From NCBI RefSeq assembly GCF_032884065.1, contig NC_088865.1, forward strand, positions 44,835,152 to 44,899,151: a DNA stretch of 64,000 bases, in the 5' to 3' direction. The position numbers were made by a program, and so were the translations under genes. Origin of the DNA: Artemia franciscana (taxonomy: Eukaryota > Arthropoda > Branchiopoda > Anostraca > Artemiidae). A model generated the notes under the pieces. That model worked only from the letters and a program-made list of their open reading frames with translations, did not search any database and had not been told where the DNA came from. Positions 20,201 through 61,609 of the stretch are shown here, in pieces (the stretch's first letter is position 1; each line of letters opens with the position of its first letter).

Positions 20201-22921
20201 TGAGGACTTCAGAGGGGAAATCATGTACATTTCCAATCCTCTCAGGGTGAAATAAGGCTGTGTCTTATTGCCACTGCTATTCACATTGGTCATCAACTAC
20301 ATATTGCAGAGCATCAAGTCAACTGAACTACACCTAAATGACTACCTGTTCAGCAGCCTAGATTTTGCTGATGACATTATAATAGTTGAAACCTACAAAA
20401 TATTATGTCAGGAATTACTCTTAAAAATTCAACAAAAAGCAGGTGGATTTGGGCTTAATTTCAATGCCAGTAAAACCAAAGGAATGGCAACAAGCAACTC
20501 ACCTATGAAAATCAAATGTGGCAACAACAATGTAGAAGAGGAGTCAACTTCAAATACCTTGGCAGCACCATAAAAAATACAGGATCCACAGCCAAAGAAG
20601 TCATTGCACAAATTGTTCAGGCTAACAGCACCTTCAACAGGCTAAATAAAATATGGATATCAAGCACTTTCTCTCTCTAGCTAAACTCTGCCTGTTCCAC
20701 AGTAAAATCCTGCCTGTCCTCCTCTACACATTGGAAACTTGGCATCTCAACCAACACCAAGAGAGGAGAATCTAGTCCCTTGAGAATGCTTCTCTCTGAA
20801 GGCTGTTTGGTACTTACTAGGCCCAGAAAGTCACAAATGTACATATAAGGAACATTGTAGGCCAACCATCCCTCACTGAAACTACATGAAGATGCAGATG
20901 AAGCTACCTAGGCCAGATACTATGCATAGACAGCACCAGGATTCCCAATCAAGCATTCTACCTGAAGGCACCCACTGCAGAAGACAACCCCAAAACACAC
21001 TCCATCATACCTACAACAGCAAACTATATCAACTTCATGCCTCCATATATTCAGAGTGGGAAGACATTACCACTGCTGCCAGTTATAGAGATAATTGAAG
21101 ACTCTTCTTAGATGCCCTGGGTACCTCTGGAGGCACAAGAGAATCTAAGGTCTAAGGTGAGGTAAACTGCTTCTGGTTTTAGATTCTTTTTGAAAATTCC
21201 TGGAAATTTGTTTTCAAAATAGCATTTAACTGTTAAGAATAATTAAAGTAGCCTAATAATTACCATTCCTAAATCAGCTACAAATGCTATTTTTCCCTGC
21301 TAAAGTTTTGGTAAAATTCTAGTTAATTGACTTCTTGCTACCTCAGAAAAGGTTTAGGTTAGGAAAATGAAACTTTCAGGGATGAATCTACAGACTAGAG
21401 CGTGTCCTGGGAAGGTATTTTGAAGCAAATACCTCTACTCCTTCTCCCTCTAGAGGGCCCTGACCTTGGATGACCTTTAAATGTATATGTCTTATATAAG
21501 TGAAACCTTGCATAATAGATCTTCTGCTTAATTGAAGTACAACAAAATTGTTTTCAGAATCATAACTTTGCTCAATTCCATTTTGTAAGGTTTTAAAGAT
21601 ACACAAATACATTTCCTAAATTTTGAAAAAAAAACATTGATATAGCTCAAAATTCTACTAAAATAACAGGAATTGCATTTTCAGAACTAAAAGCAACTAG
21701 TAACTGAAAACTAAGGTACAATGTTTTTTCTGTCAAAATTTCAATAGGTATATATAGGCAAATTTCAGGGCCCTCTAGACGGAGAAGGAGTGGAGGTGGG
21801 TACTTTAAAATACCTTCCTGGGACATACTTTAGCCTGTAGACCCATCCCTGAAAGTTTGATTTTCCTAACCTAACCCATTATTGAGATAGCCAAAAGTCA
21901 ATCAACTAGAATTTTACCAAAGTTTTTTATACTTTTGGCAACTATGAGCTGTAAGGGCTGAAAATGTAACTCCCTCCAGAAGCAATTATTGAATTTGGAT
22001 AGAGCATAAAAAAAACACCAATTGATGTACTCAATTTCATCCTAGCTAAATTATTGACAATGCTAAAATTTACCCCTAATGATATAGACTACTTTTTTGT
22101 TTTATTGAATCTCAAGATAGCCTAGGTAGCCTAATGGATTCTATGTTTAAATAGGTTTGTGTAGTCTTGAGCTAATGAAACCTAATCTTCATAAAAATAT
22201 TACTTGAAATGATTTTTAAAGTGGATAAAAATGAAAAAAAAACTATGAGAGATTAATTCAGTTGATAAAACAAACATCCTCCATGCAACAGGCTAAGTAA
22301 GAATTTAAATGTTTTCTTTTAGTTTTTTATGTAGGCTATCCTAAGCCTAAATGTGGGATAATTCAGGGAGTGGTGTGTGTTATGAGTATCACAAAGTGAC
22401 AATGATGCTAGTAAGCATAGCAAAAAATAATGAAGCTAATGTTATTAGGTTTTTTTCAAATTTTAATAATAGACTTTTTAATTCTCAAGTTTTCTTCAGA
22501 GGTGATTAACCACTAAACAATTACCTACAATTTTATCAAAATATTTATTCGAGGCATATGCTAGCCTACTGGTGGTTTTAGCATAGTCCTACCTATCAAT
22601 GATTTGGGTTTTAAGGCCCTAGGTTGCCCACAAGATAAACAAATCAATATTTTAGCTTAGTAGTATCTTACCTATCCTGACTAGCTTCCGGAAACTAGGG
22701 CATGGGAGAGCATTATAAAGTATTCAGTAAAACACCAGCAACCTACCTTGATCTCTTTCAAAGTAAAATTCAAATGTATCTCCAGGTTTTTGGACTTTAA
22801 CTGCAATCCTACCAATAATGGGTCGATTTTCACTACCTTCTTGTACTTCCAGCGATTCATCTAGAAAAATACTTCTCAAAACTTCAATCTCTTCTTTCTG
22901 AGACTCTATATCTTGTTCCAT
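2066..22921 (-). CDS. RNF14: RNF14-like RWD/RING-IBR-RING E3 ubiquitin ligase gene (5 exons, 3' end missing)
   Basis: Five minus-strand exons (22921-22747, 16686-16556, 10920-10351, 5627-5402, 2238-2066) join with consistent phases to about 425 codons. The order is an N-terminal RWD domain, a linker, RING1, IBR and the start of RING2. This is the RNF14/ARA54 architecture, and the alignment to the vertebrate protein (about 474 residues) is co-linear throughout. By family knowledge, RBR ligases take ubiquitin from an E2 at RING1 and pass it through a catalytic Cys in RING2. That Cys is not encoded in the window, so the last exon or exons should lie beyond coordinate 1. Introns of about 3.2, 4.7, 5.6 and 6.1 kb are filled with transposons. 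The start at 22921 aligns with the family start; an in-frame ATG at 22948 would add nine residues. Confidence 0.92.
2239..3404. other. RNF14 intron 4, part without recognised elements
   Basis: AT-rich intron sequence between exons 5 and 4. No coding signature or clear repeat is recognised in this part. Confidence 0.5.
3405..4835 (+). repeat. Dispersed repeat family B, copy 1 (internally tandem)
   Basis: It opens with ACAAGAGCTAAGAGCTCATA and continues through three to four diverged internal units of roughly 290-450 bp. Each carries GGTCGGGATTTAAAATAAGA, a GATCCGATCACC motif, and CGTAAGTTAAAAATACCTC followed by a C-rich stretch. The same sequence recurs in inverted orientation at 10966-11692, inside intron 2 of the same gene. 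No open frame of useful length is present. The class is unknown. Confidence 0.75.
4836..5401. other. RNF14 intron 4, unrecognised remainder
   Basis: AT-rich intron sequence with no recognisable element. Confidence 0.45.
5402..5627 (-). CDS. RNF14: RNF14 exon 4 (IBR zinc-binding domain)
   Basis: The acceptor is TTTTTTAAG before 5627 and the donor is AATG then GTGAGT at 5402/5401. It enters in phase 0 and leaves one base over. It encodes a helix with the FTKYDTLLL motif, then the IBR Cys series: YCPRESC, CPSC, CVHC, and a final H...C in TFHGVEPC. Spacing and order match the RNF14 IBR. About 75 codons. Confidence 0.92.
5628..5989. other. RNF14 intron 3, unrecognised part
   Basis: No coding or repeat signature recognised. 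Confidence 0.4.
5990..6971. repeat. Dispersed repeat family C, left part
   Basis: Degenerate units of about 300 bp share TACCTGGA...CCAAAACTT and CCTGAAA(G/A)TTTC...TTGAT(T/A)C blocks with the sequence at 8223-8890. The retrotransposon relic at 6972-8222 probably inserted into one block of this repeat and split it. The small open frames here are in a C-rich repeat and are not credible genes. Confidence 0.5.
7307..8191 (+). pseudogene. Reverse transcriptase C-terminal fragment (non-LTR family 1)
   Basis: A 294-codon open frame covers RT from just before the YADD catalytic box to the natural stop. It lacks motif A and the endonuclease in this frame. Conserved stretches include GLKINVKKTKSL (RT motif D/E region) and FQRNCLRIVLGTRLTDRISN (thumb/C-terminal). 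It is a dead 5'-truncated insert in RNF14 intron 3, but the frame is still fully open, which suggests a fairly young copy. Confidence 0.88.
8188..8221 (+). repeat. (TAG)n microsatellite, 3' tail of retrotransposon
   Basis: About eleven TAG units directly follow the RT stop codon. The reverse complement marks the 3' ends of related copies near 40828 and the tip fragments around 11735 and 12175. Confidence 0.9.
8223..8890. repeat. Dispersed repeat family C, right part
   Basis: It resembles 6130-6971: TACCTGGAC...CCAAAACTTCTAAACAGG and a degenerate TTCTGAAAATTCCGACCTGAT block. It contains A-runs and C-runs. No gene recognised. Confidence 0.45.
8895..9645 (-). mobile_element. 3' fragment of RTE-like non-LTR retrotransposon (family 2)
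   Basis: Minus-strand translation at 9564-9019 gives the RT C-terminal region: PFCLKINPNKTKSM, EFKYFGSTI, LKLRLFNSSILSTLYYGSGT and an RCFGHV block. Just upstream, in another frame, DFTDYISLL is a mutated FADD catalytic box. The 3' end carries AGATTCTAAGGTCTAAGGT, shared with the plus-strand element ending near 21165, so both belong to the same or sister families. It is truncated and frame-broken. Confidence 0.82.
9646..10010 (+). pseudogene. Unclassified coding-like fragment, possibly mobile-element borne
   Basis: The open part starts at about 9704 (first ATG 9740) and reads EDLDIGTEYAIKAVKCVTTK, continuing through a beta-rich pattern (LIITISFKGEAVDIFTPKR) and a Lys-rich helix to DNYLDIDIKL. 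The alternating hydrophobic strands look like a small OB-fold-type protein, and similar short proteins occur in arthropod mobile elements. I cannot name the family. It abuts the retrotransposon at 8895-9645 and is opposite in strand to RNF14. It may be the end of a larger element truncated on its left. Confidence 0.4.
10011..10350. other. RNF14 intron 3, segment next to the exon 3 donor
   Basis: AT-rich; no element recognised. Confidence 0.45.
10351..10920 (-). CDS. RNF14: RNF14 exon 3 (end of RWD, linker, RING1)
   Basis: The acceptor is TTTTCCAG before 10920 and the donor is CACAG then GTAAGC at 10351/10350. Both are phase 0, giving 190 codons. It begins LSRLCYHLDRLWNENQG, completing the RWD domain as in vertebrate RNF14 (LSALCKHLDNLWEE). 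A basic linker (RSRRKRS) and an acidic/Ser stretch follow. RING1 comes next, with CKVC, CLHVYCNSC and CPEEKC zinc-ligand spacing. It ends at TAAQ, which joins VRGVL in exon 4. Partial copies of its first bases and acceptor recur upstream at 11693-12165. Confidence 0.93.
10966..11692 (-). repeat. Dispersed repeat family B, copy 2 (inverted relative to copy 1)
   Basis: It carries the reverse complement of the family-B units (CTTACGAA..GATC, AGAGCTCTTATTT, CCCGACCAGATCCGGTGA) and ends at 11692 with the AGAGCTCTTAGCTCTTGT end seen at 3405. Its other end begins ATGGCACTTGGTATTTACTA and contains a (GTCT)5 run. A GGCACTTG motif occurs in inverted form near both ends. It interrupts the exon 3 acceptor array: sequence left and right of it rejoins into one array unit. 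Confidence 0.75.
11693..12240 (-). repeat. Array of about 210-bp units copying the RNF14 exon 3 acceptor region
   Basis: The exon 3 start and its upstream intron (10880-10966) recur at about 11693-11735 (partial), 11849-11950 and 12058-12165. Shared minus-strand features are TCTAAATTATGTT..ACCACTTG.ATAGGCTA, then AAGGTCTTCA, then CTGATATTTCTTTTCTTTT. Between the copies sits a short fragment like the 3' tip of non-LTR family 1 (ACTACTAATAACT...CCTCCTCC on the plus strand). The copies are diverged and most have lost the AG of the acceptor. Confidence 0.75.
12241..12914. other. RNF14 intron 2, unrecognised part
   Basis: AT-rich; only short spurious open frames. No element recognised. Confidence 0.45.
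12915..13975 (+). mobile_element. Non-LTR retrotransposon family 1, internal fragment
   Basis: Plus-strand reading frames, shifting several times, give KQLSRLTNSRDDMTLVDSR, a Lys/Arg-rich stretch, then NLEDVTIRHNRKTLNWYVYK and GLVPLKDRNRASICDKEGV. After that comes EELQTVLKGLKNNK, the segment just before RT motif 1 in this family. It is the pre-RT region missing from the copy at 6972. The sequence ends where the hAT element at 13986 begins. It carries stops and frameshifts. Confidence 0.75.
13986..16392 (-). mobile_element. Decayed hAT transposon, ZBED5/SCAND3 type
   Basis: The ends are inverted repeats: CAGGGCTTCTTAAACT at 13986 and its complement ending at 16392. Subterminal CGACCCCC/GGGGGTCG motifs occur at both ends. 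The flanking 8-mers (GAGTGGAA and ACCTAGAA) match at only four positions, so the target duplication is decayed or absent. The minus strand encodes broken BED-finger transposase pieces. It inserted at or next to the family-1 retrotransposon fragment. Confidence 0.88.
14374..15854 (-). pseudogene. hAT transposase pseudogene (BED finger, ZBED5/SCAND3-like)
   Basis: It starts MDKWLIKIPTNKS at 15854, with a frame slip at a poly-A/T run near 15755. The BED zinc finger follows (CLICKEVL...KLQRHLNTKH), then AIQLDESTDIS near 15255 (catalytic-core Asp region). A separate frame (15216-14938) has GVCTDGAAAMTGQ and HCMIHRE. The next piece has LLLHAEVKWLSRGRSLKRLL and then jumps to TQWICNPF, so about 130 residues of the family core are deleted. 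The C-terminal dimerisation segment LLPFCTTYLCESTFSTL survives near 14374-14568. It is non-functional. Confidence 0.9.
16556..16686 (-). CDS. RNF14: RNF14 exon 2 (RWD core)
   Basis: The acceptor is a T-run plus CAG before 16686 and the donor is AAAGAG then GTAATG at 16556/16555. Its first two bases complete the Asp codon begun in exon 1. It encodes WNKQLASVNHLPPINLHFVL and then PYDYPSVHAPRF, the conserved YPS..P core of RWD domains. It ends LGRKE in phase 0 and joins LSRLC of exon 3. Confidence 0.92.
17190..17660 (+). mobile_element. CR1/jockey-like reverse transcriptase fragment
   Basis: Frame-shifted translation gives DMVLLDFTKAFHKVCHQRL (RT motif A), then VLSGMSQGTVLGP (motif B) in the frame at 17314-17499, then YANDLKLIG (mutated YADD box) in a third frame. 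Both ends are missing. It is a short dead fragment in RNF14 intron 1. Confidence 0.82.
17688..17815. repeat. Small foldback (MITE-like) hairpin
   Basis: About 45-bp imperfect inverted arms: ATTTGGGCTATATGTTT...ATTAGGGGGAT on the left and the complement of ..CTCCCTAATTTGC..ATATAGCCCAAAT on the right. The short centre carries AAGGTTAGGTTA. No coding content. Confidence 0.65.
18070..21165 (+). mobile_element. RTE-like non-LTR retrotransposon (family 2), near full length but dead
   Basis: The order on the plus strand is as follows: an endonuclease start LKFGLWNVCTM near 18280; an AP-endonuclease-like body at 18346-18836 with ALSEIRWTGPGE, then CILGDLNYVVG and an MIIDFTIANDLVIG end; a linker; RT at 19577-20176 with an LIDFDKAF motif; then SSLDFADDIIIV at 20358-20393 in another frame with FGLNFNASKTKG after it. 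The 3' end near 21130-21165 carries GAATCTAAGGTCTAAGGT, shared with the minus-strand copy at 8895. Several stops and frameshifts break it. Confidence 0.88.
18280..20580 (+). pseudogene. Broken endonuclease/reverse transcriptase ORF of the RTE-like element
   Basis: The coding region is split across at least four frames: 18346-18837 (endonuclease), 19171-19467 (linker), 19577-20176 (RT fingers/palm) and 20268-20573 (RT palm with FADD, then thumb). By homology to RTE-clade elements the intact protein would be one polypeptide of about 900-1000 residues. The breaks show it cannot mobilise itself. Confidence 0.82.
21300..21940. mobile_element. Foldback MITE with about 175-bp inverted arms
   Basis: The left arm (about 21300-21475) reads GGTAAAATTCTAGTTAATTG, then TTAGGTTAGGAAAATGAAAC, CTTTCAGGGATG and CTCTAGAGGGCCCTGA. 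The right arm (about 21755-21935) carries the same blocks in reverse complement and reverse order. The central 280 bp is AT-rich with no open frame. No target duplication was confirmed. Confidence 0.78.
21941..22746. other. RNF14 intron 1, proximal part
   Basis: AT-rich intron sequence with no recognised element. Confidence 0.45.
22747..22921 (-). CDS. RNF14: RNF14 exon 1 (start of RWD domain)
   Basis: It begins MEQDIESQKEEIEVLRSIFL, which aligns position for position with the vertebrate RNF14 start (a short acidic lead, then the E-E-x-x-L-x-S-I RWD helix). It continues to FEFYFERDQ. The donor is CAAG then GTAGGT at 22747/22746, leaving one base that joins exon 2. An upstream in-frame ATG at 22948 would add MLLVTGTGS; the inner start fits the family better. 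Confidence 0.9.
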
Positions 22922-23035
22922 ACTTCCAGTTCCAGTAACAAGAAGCATTCGTCAAGTCCAAAACTGTTGGGATGAGAAAAACAATATTGTCAAATGGCAA
23001 GATTACGTAATTTAATGACGTAGTCCAAATTATAT

Positions 23036-23275
23036 ATGAGCCAAATTTCAAATAATAACCTATTGTTCACGCAGACACCCTTGGTTCCCATTGCTGCGTC
23101 AATCCCGACACAATTTTTTTCTGGGGGAACAGACGTACGACAGAATCGGATGGAGGTTCACAAAGAAATGCAGACTTTTGGATCGCTGCGACAAAATCTA
23201 GAAGAATTCAAATCAGCTAAAATTAGCTTTTCAATCAGCTCCATGATTTTACTTATGATTTATTTATTCTTTTAA
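23036..23275 (+). CDS. Hypothetical 79-residue open frame in the divergent region
   Basis: It reads MSQISNNNLLFTQTPLVPIA at the start and ends in a hydrophobic LMIYLFF tail. I recognise no family. I tested it as a first exon of the TRIP13-like gene: it has no good GTRAG-type donor in a suitable phase, and a better first exon exists at 24674. It may be a 5' untranslated segment, a separate small gene or chance. Confidence 0.15.
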   Translation: MSQISNNNLLFTQTPLVPIAASIPTQFFSGGTDVRQNRMEVHKEMQTFGSLRQNLEEFKSAKISFSISSMILLMIYLFF

Positions 23276-23753
23276 ACCAGAACAACACATGTGATTTGTC
23301 GTATGGGTTGAAATTATTCAACGCATCCGGAATTGCAGAAAAACGGAAGGTTTTGCGTCATTTGTCGCATGTTGCAGCATTTTGCGCGAAATCGCAGCAA
23401 TGGGAACTAGGGGATAGCTGCGTTACGGAAAACAGAAAACACAATACGATGCGTTTCTATATCACATTGCCACACTGGTGAAACTGCAGACTCTGTTCAC
23501 TTTTCAACTTTTTCTTGCATCTCCTGTACATTTGAAGTGGTCTTTTTCCAGGAAAAACCAAATCCTGTCTTTGAACTTAATCGACATAATTTCAGAAGCC
23601 ACAATGAAGAAGAGGCTCAAATTTGATTTCTTCCGGAAAAATCTTAAGCTAATCTTAAAACACTTTAAATTTACACAAGCTAGCAATAGGACAAAAATAT
23701 TTCCGCTTGATTCAATGATGGCAATTGGCATTATGGAGAAAATTATAGTTTAG

Positions 23754-24673
23754 CTTATGAGCAGGTGGATGCGAATATTTCAATTGAAATCCAAAAGTGT
23801 CTTTAAAAAACAAAAGTAAATGATAACACTTATAGTCATATAATACACAACTTGTGTAAGTGGTGCTTTTTACAGTAAATCAGTATTTTTTTTTATTTGT
23901 TAACGTTACGCTTATGAAAGGGAAATTGTTTTAACAATATTTTGTTTCCCGTAGAAATACCGCACAAATTTGTTTATTAACGAAGTAAAACCATCATAAT
24001 CATTAATGTGATTAAAAAGATCGTGTTAGCTCTGGACGCCTAAGAAAGTTTTTTTTTACGCTATGTTTATAAAAGATAAAAATAGTAAAAATATTTTTTA
24101 TTTTCGCAAATAATGCAATGGCCTTTGTTAGGCTTTGTAGGGGGTAATCCTACTTGTTTATAGCTTTTTTTTTGTTCTTTGGAAATCTGAATTGATTATT
24201 CATTTTAATTATGTTCCTTTTGGCAATTATCTTTAACGCCATCCGTTTTCGCATGTTTTTTGTGATGATTTATTTTAGTTTTTGATCATTTTGGGCTCGA
24301 TTTATTCATTGGTGAAGATTTATGCTCGTGCTAACTTTTAGTTAATATTGTATGCTATTTCTTTATAGCTGTTTACTTATTCTTTATAAAAATCCTCCAT
24401 TCGACTTTTTTTAGGAAAATGAACCAGAAAGAAAAGAACAAAGAAAAATTATTGACGCTAATTATTGACGTGCTGAATTGAGAGATTTTTAAATAATTTT
24501 TATCCAAATTTTTATATTATTAGGGTAATGCTTAAAACTCAATTTTGCAGACATACTATTCATCGGTGGATTTTGTTATCTTTATGGCCAGCGGACGTAT
24601 TGGTGAACGTTTCAATTCGATATGGCAAAAATTTTTAAAAATTTGATTTCAAAATTTTTATTGTGGGAGTTCA
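23754..24673. other. AT-rich upstream region of the TRIP13-like gene
   Basis: No repeat or coding match. An in-frame stop at 24644-24646 precedes the proposed start at 24674. Confidence 0.4.
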
Positions 24674-57719
<33,046 letters not shown>

Positions 57720-57792
57720 GTAAGCTAAGCTCTTTTTTGTCTGAAGAAAAACTTTTGTTCTCTTGTATCTAACTGATAATATAAGTTATGTA

Positions 57793-57956
57793 CAGGGCCA
57801 TACCCAGGATTTTTGTTTAGGGGGGGGGGTACACAAAAACACTTAAAAACGCATCATTTGTGTATACTTATTTTTGTTACGTTTTTACGAGTTGGAAAAA
57901 CATTTCGAGGGGGGGGGGTCAGACCTTCTAATCTACGCCCCCTAGATATGGCCTTG
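57793..57956. mobile_element. Short MITE-like element, 164 bp
   Basis: The ends are CAGGGCCATACCCAGGATTT at left and the complement of CAAGGCCATATCTAGGGGGC at right, with G-runs just inside. The flanking 8-mers GTTATGTA and GTTCTTTA agree at six of eight positions, consistent with an aged hAT-type target duplication. Confidence 0.7.
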
Positions 57957-59609
57957 GTTCTTTAATATTAAAGAGTTTTAAATTATATGTGTAAATTGTA
58001 ATATACGTAAAGCTTTATAGTGCAGTGCTGAAATCATTTATGAGTACAAAAAATATGCAGGCGAATGGGTTGTTAGACATTTGATCTGAAAATTGTATTG
58101 TTTAAAGCAAAACAATACGGTCTTCTATTCTTTACATATTGTGAGAAATAGATCATGTTATATTCGAATCACCCTTCTTCTAGAGCGGAGTGGGCAGCCC
58201 CCCCCCTAATGTAAGAAATAATTTGTGTTCCTTTAAGTTTTAGTGTTGTTCATCTACCTTTATTTGGAAAAAAGCTTATTTTATATTTAATAACTGTTTG
58301 TTTTCAATACCTTCCCCAGCGTTACCCTAAATGTGACGAACCCTTTAAACCTGGTTCTTTGAATGAAAGCTTGACTTTCTTAGGAAAATGATCAGATCAA
58401 AAGAGGTCATCCAAGGGGGCTGAAGGGATATCTGTTTTGAACCCCCATCTTCATCCTTATTTGTCCAACTCGTAAATTTGATATAAAAATGCAACTTAAA
58501 AAGACTAATTCTCCTAGAAAATAAAAAATATTTCTTCTTCTTGTAATTTGGTTTTATGCAGGTAAAAAAAATCGTTACAGCCCCCCCCCCCCCCCCAACA
58601 AACATCCCGGCTGTAGTCAAGTTATGATAGAAAGTTTGCAATATTCCGTAACGCATTTGGTACTCCCTCTTCATAAAAGAAAAATCCAATGGCCATCACC
58701 CTAATAGATCAACTGAACTATGCGATACTGTATAGCCGATTTTGGATTTATAGCGATTAAAGTAGGCTACTATTTTGGATTTATTAGCGTCTCCCAATCT
58801 TTTTTAAATAATTTTTATGGCAGTCCTTTTTTACACTTACAAGAAGATATCGATCTGTTAATATTCTTCCCTATTTCTATGCTCTCTAGCAGACGAATTT
58901 GCAAGATTTAAACTTTTTTTCAAATCACTAGGGAATGTGGCTATTAAATAGAGCCTTAAAAAGAGTTCGTAGATGAAGCACTACAGATAGTCTGAGCACC
59001 AGAGCCCCACAAGAGGCTGGTAAGGATAGTGTATTCTCATTTAAAAGAATGCACAATTGTGGCTTTGAAAATTCCCATTTCTAACAGTTCATAAAGAGAG
59101 AAGATCCTCCCATAAATCGAATTCTACCGAAATCTTTAGAATGTTTTTTTTTTTTTGTATCTTGAATGTACAACCAAAAACTATAGTTTGAGGGAATTGA
59201 CTGACTCCTTGTGCTAAACAACATCTGGTGAAGCTACCTCCTTAGTCGTTTGCGAATATTAATATATATATATTTTTTGAATTTTCAATATGAACCCCTT
59301 TAAGCTTAATGGTACTATAAAATATGCTTAAAAATGACATAAAAAACTGCAACTTATTAAAAAAAAATCTGATTCCGTAATCAAACTTTTCGTAGAAAGC
59401 TGTAGTTAAGCTGTAGTTATAATAAAAATGAAGATTCAAAAGACTGAAATTTGCTGGAGAATAAATTTAAAAGTGCCCGAAACTGTCGCTAACATTTCTG
59501 CTCTTATGGAAGAGGCGATTTTGGTCACTAGAGCTTGCGAAAATTGTGAGGCCATAGTACCTTTAGCTATTTATGGGATCAACCTGTTGCCAGAACAGTT
59601 TTTGTTGTT
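57957..59609. other. TRIP13-like intron 4, unrecognised part
   Basis: It holds a poly-C run near 58580-58597. An open frame starting at 59428 leads into the 105-bp minisatellite (PETVANISALMEEAIL, no family recognised). No TRIP13 exon with Walker B was found. Confidence 0.4.
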
Positions 59610-60845
59610 ATATGCAGCCTTAGGTCTCTTACAAACCTTTCTGTTTTCGCTACATAGTCGATTCATTGCCAGATGCAAGAGACAAGAGAATTTTCCAGAA
59701 GGTTTTTGGTGTTATGTGCAGCCTTAGGTCTCCGGAAAACCTTTTTTTTTTCCGCTACATAGTGCATTCACCGCCAGATGCAAGAAACAAGAGAATTTGC
59801 CAGAAAGTTTTAGGTGTTCTGCGCAGCCTTTGGTCTCTAGCCAACATTTTTTTTTCCTCTACATAGTGAATTCATCGCCAGATGCAAGAAACAAAAAAAT
59901 TTGCCAGAAGAGTTTTTGGTGTTATGTGCAGCCTTAGGTCTCTAGCGAACATTTTTTCCCGCTACATAGTGAATTCACCGCCAGATGCAAGAAACAAGAG
60001 AATTTGCCAGAAGAGTTTTAGGTGTTTTGCGCAGCATTTGGTCTCTAGCCAACATTTTTTTTCCGCTACATAGTGAGTTCATCGCCAGATGCAAGAAACA
60101 AGAAAATTTGCCAGAAGAGTTTTGGTTTTGTGTGCAGCCTTAGGTCTCTGGCAAACCTTTTTTTTTTCTGCTACATAGTGAATTCATCACCAGATGCAAG
60201 AAACAAGAGAATTTGCCAGAAGAGTTTTTGGTGTTGTGCGCAGCCTAAGGTCTCTAGCTAACATTTTTTTTCCGCTACATTGAGAATTCATCGCCAGATG
60301 CAAGAAACACAAAAATTTGCCAGAAGAGTTTTGATGTTGTGTGCAGCCTTAGGTCTCTGGCAAACCTTTCTTTTTCCGCTACATAGTGAATTCACCGCCA
60401 GATCCAAGAAACAAAAGAATTCACCAGAAAGGTTTTTGGTGTTGTATGCAGTCTTAGGTCTCTAGCAAACCTTTATTTTTCCGCTACATAGTGAATTCAC
60501 CGCCGGATGCAAGAAACAAGAGAATTCGCCAGAATGGTTTTTGGTGTTGTGTGCAGCCTTAGGTCTCTGGCAAACCTTTCTTTTTCCGCTACATAGTGAA
60601 TTCATCGCCAGATGCAAGAAATAAGAGCATTTTCCAGAAGAGTTTTTGGTGTTATGTGCAGCCTTAAGTCTCTGGCAAACCTTTCTTTTTCCGCTACATA
60701 GTGAATTCACCGCCAGATGCAAGAAACAAGAGAATTTGCCAGAAGAGTTTTTGGTGTTATGTGCAGCCTTAGGTCTCTGGCAAACCTTTCTTTTTTCGCT
60801 GCATAGTGAATTCATCGCCAGATGCAAGAAATAAGAGAATTTGCT
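59610..60845. repeat. 105-bp minisatellite, 12 copies
   Basis: The marker AGATGCAAGAAACAAGA falls at 59671, 59776, 59880, 59983, 60087, 60192, 60296, 60400, 60505, 60610, 60715 and 60820. Spacing is 103-105 bp, and exactly 105 in the last four steps. Units contain CAGCCTTAGGTCTCTGGCAA and CCGCTACATAGTGAATTCA. Because 105 is divisible by three, both strands keep repeat-encoding open frames at the right end (for example minus 60827-60462). There is no evidence of expression. Confidence 0.95.
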
Positions 60846-61397
60846 GAGCTTAAGCTATGTAGCTAAAAAGAATAATCCTTAAAATGGGTTTTGGCGTCAG
60901 GCAATCGGCAATCGTTGCTCTAGGATTGAAGATGTGAATTTTGTTTTGCTTATGTTTTGAAATCAGGGCATTTACGAGCATAAATCTAGATTGATAACTA
61001 AAAATTTAGACTCTCATCTGTCTTGATAGGAAACTATCTTGATTAGGAAAGACCCTTGACACTTTGCAAGACACAATTTAGAGCATAATTCCCTATAAAA
61101 ATCTACCACAGCTGGTGGTCATCTTCCCATCTCGTGAAGAAAATGTCCTATATTTCAGAGTTTGAAGTGATTCATTGATACTAAGGAAAGAAGAGTACGA
61201 TTAGGAAAAAGAGGGGTCTAACTGTGGATTTTGTTCTTCATCCCCTGGAGAATTTACAGCATCTCATCTTTATCTGCACTAGTATTGCAAAGTCAGCAAA
61301 TAGAACAAAACATATTCTCTCAAGACTAAAAATAAACCCATGCTCTAATGAGCTACTTAATATCAAGTTTCCAGGAAATGAAGGAATAACATTATTC
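60846..61397. other. Unrecognised stretch left of the hAT element
   Basis: No exon or repeat recognised. Confidence 0.45.
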
Positions 61398-61609
61398 CAG
61401 TAGATCAGTGGTTCCCAACCGGTGGTACGCGTACCCCAGGGAGTACGCGAAACCCTCGCAGGGGGTACGCGAAGGTCCCAAAATTAATTTAGTCTACATC
61501 TTTAAAACTTGTTTCTGACTCAGTTCCAACATTTCCCTCAAAATCAGATAACATAACCCATTGTACGTAATTTCAGAGTCATTTTCAAAACTTTCGCTTT
61601 CAGTAACCC

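Larger units (their letters stand above)
22922..24673. promoter_or_regulatory. Divergent intergenic region between RNF14 and the TRIP13-like gene
   Basis: The two start codons point away from each other about 1.75 kb apart. From about 23060 to 23480 the sequence is visibly richer in CG dinucleotides than its surroundings (for example TTTGCGCGAAATCGC), which could mark a shared promoter. TGACGTAG near 23024 resembles a half CRE. No TATA box is convincing. This is inference from layout only. Confidence 0.4.

Noticed and set aside
23036..23275. First exon of the TRIP13-like gene
   Set aside because: No acceptable donor in the needed phase; the exon at 24674-24783 fits better.
59428..59640. A TRIP13 Walker B exon
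   Set aside because: LMEEAILVTRACENCEAIVP faintly recalls the LIDEVESLTAARNACRAGTE region, but the acidic pair and later motifs do not match and no splice acceptor precedes it.
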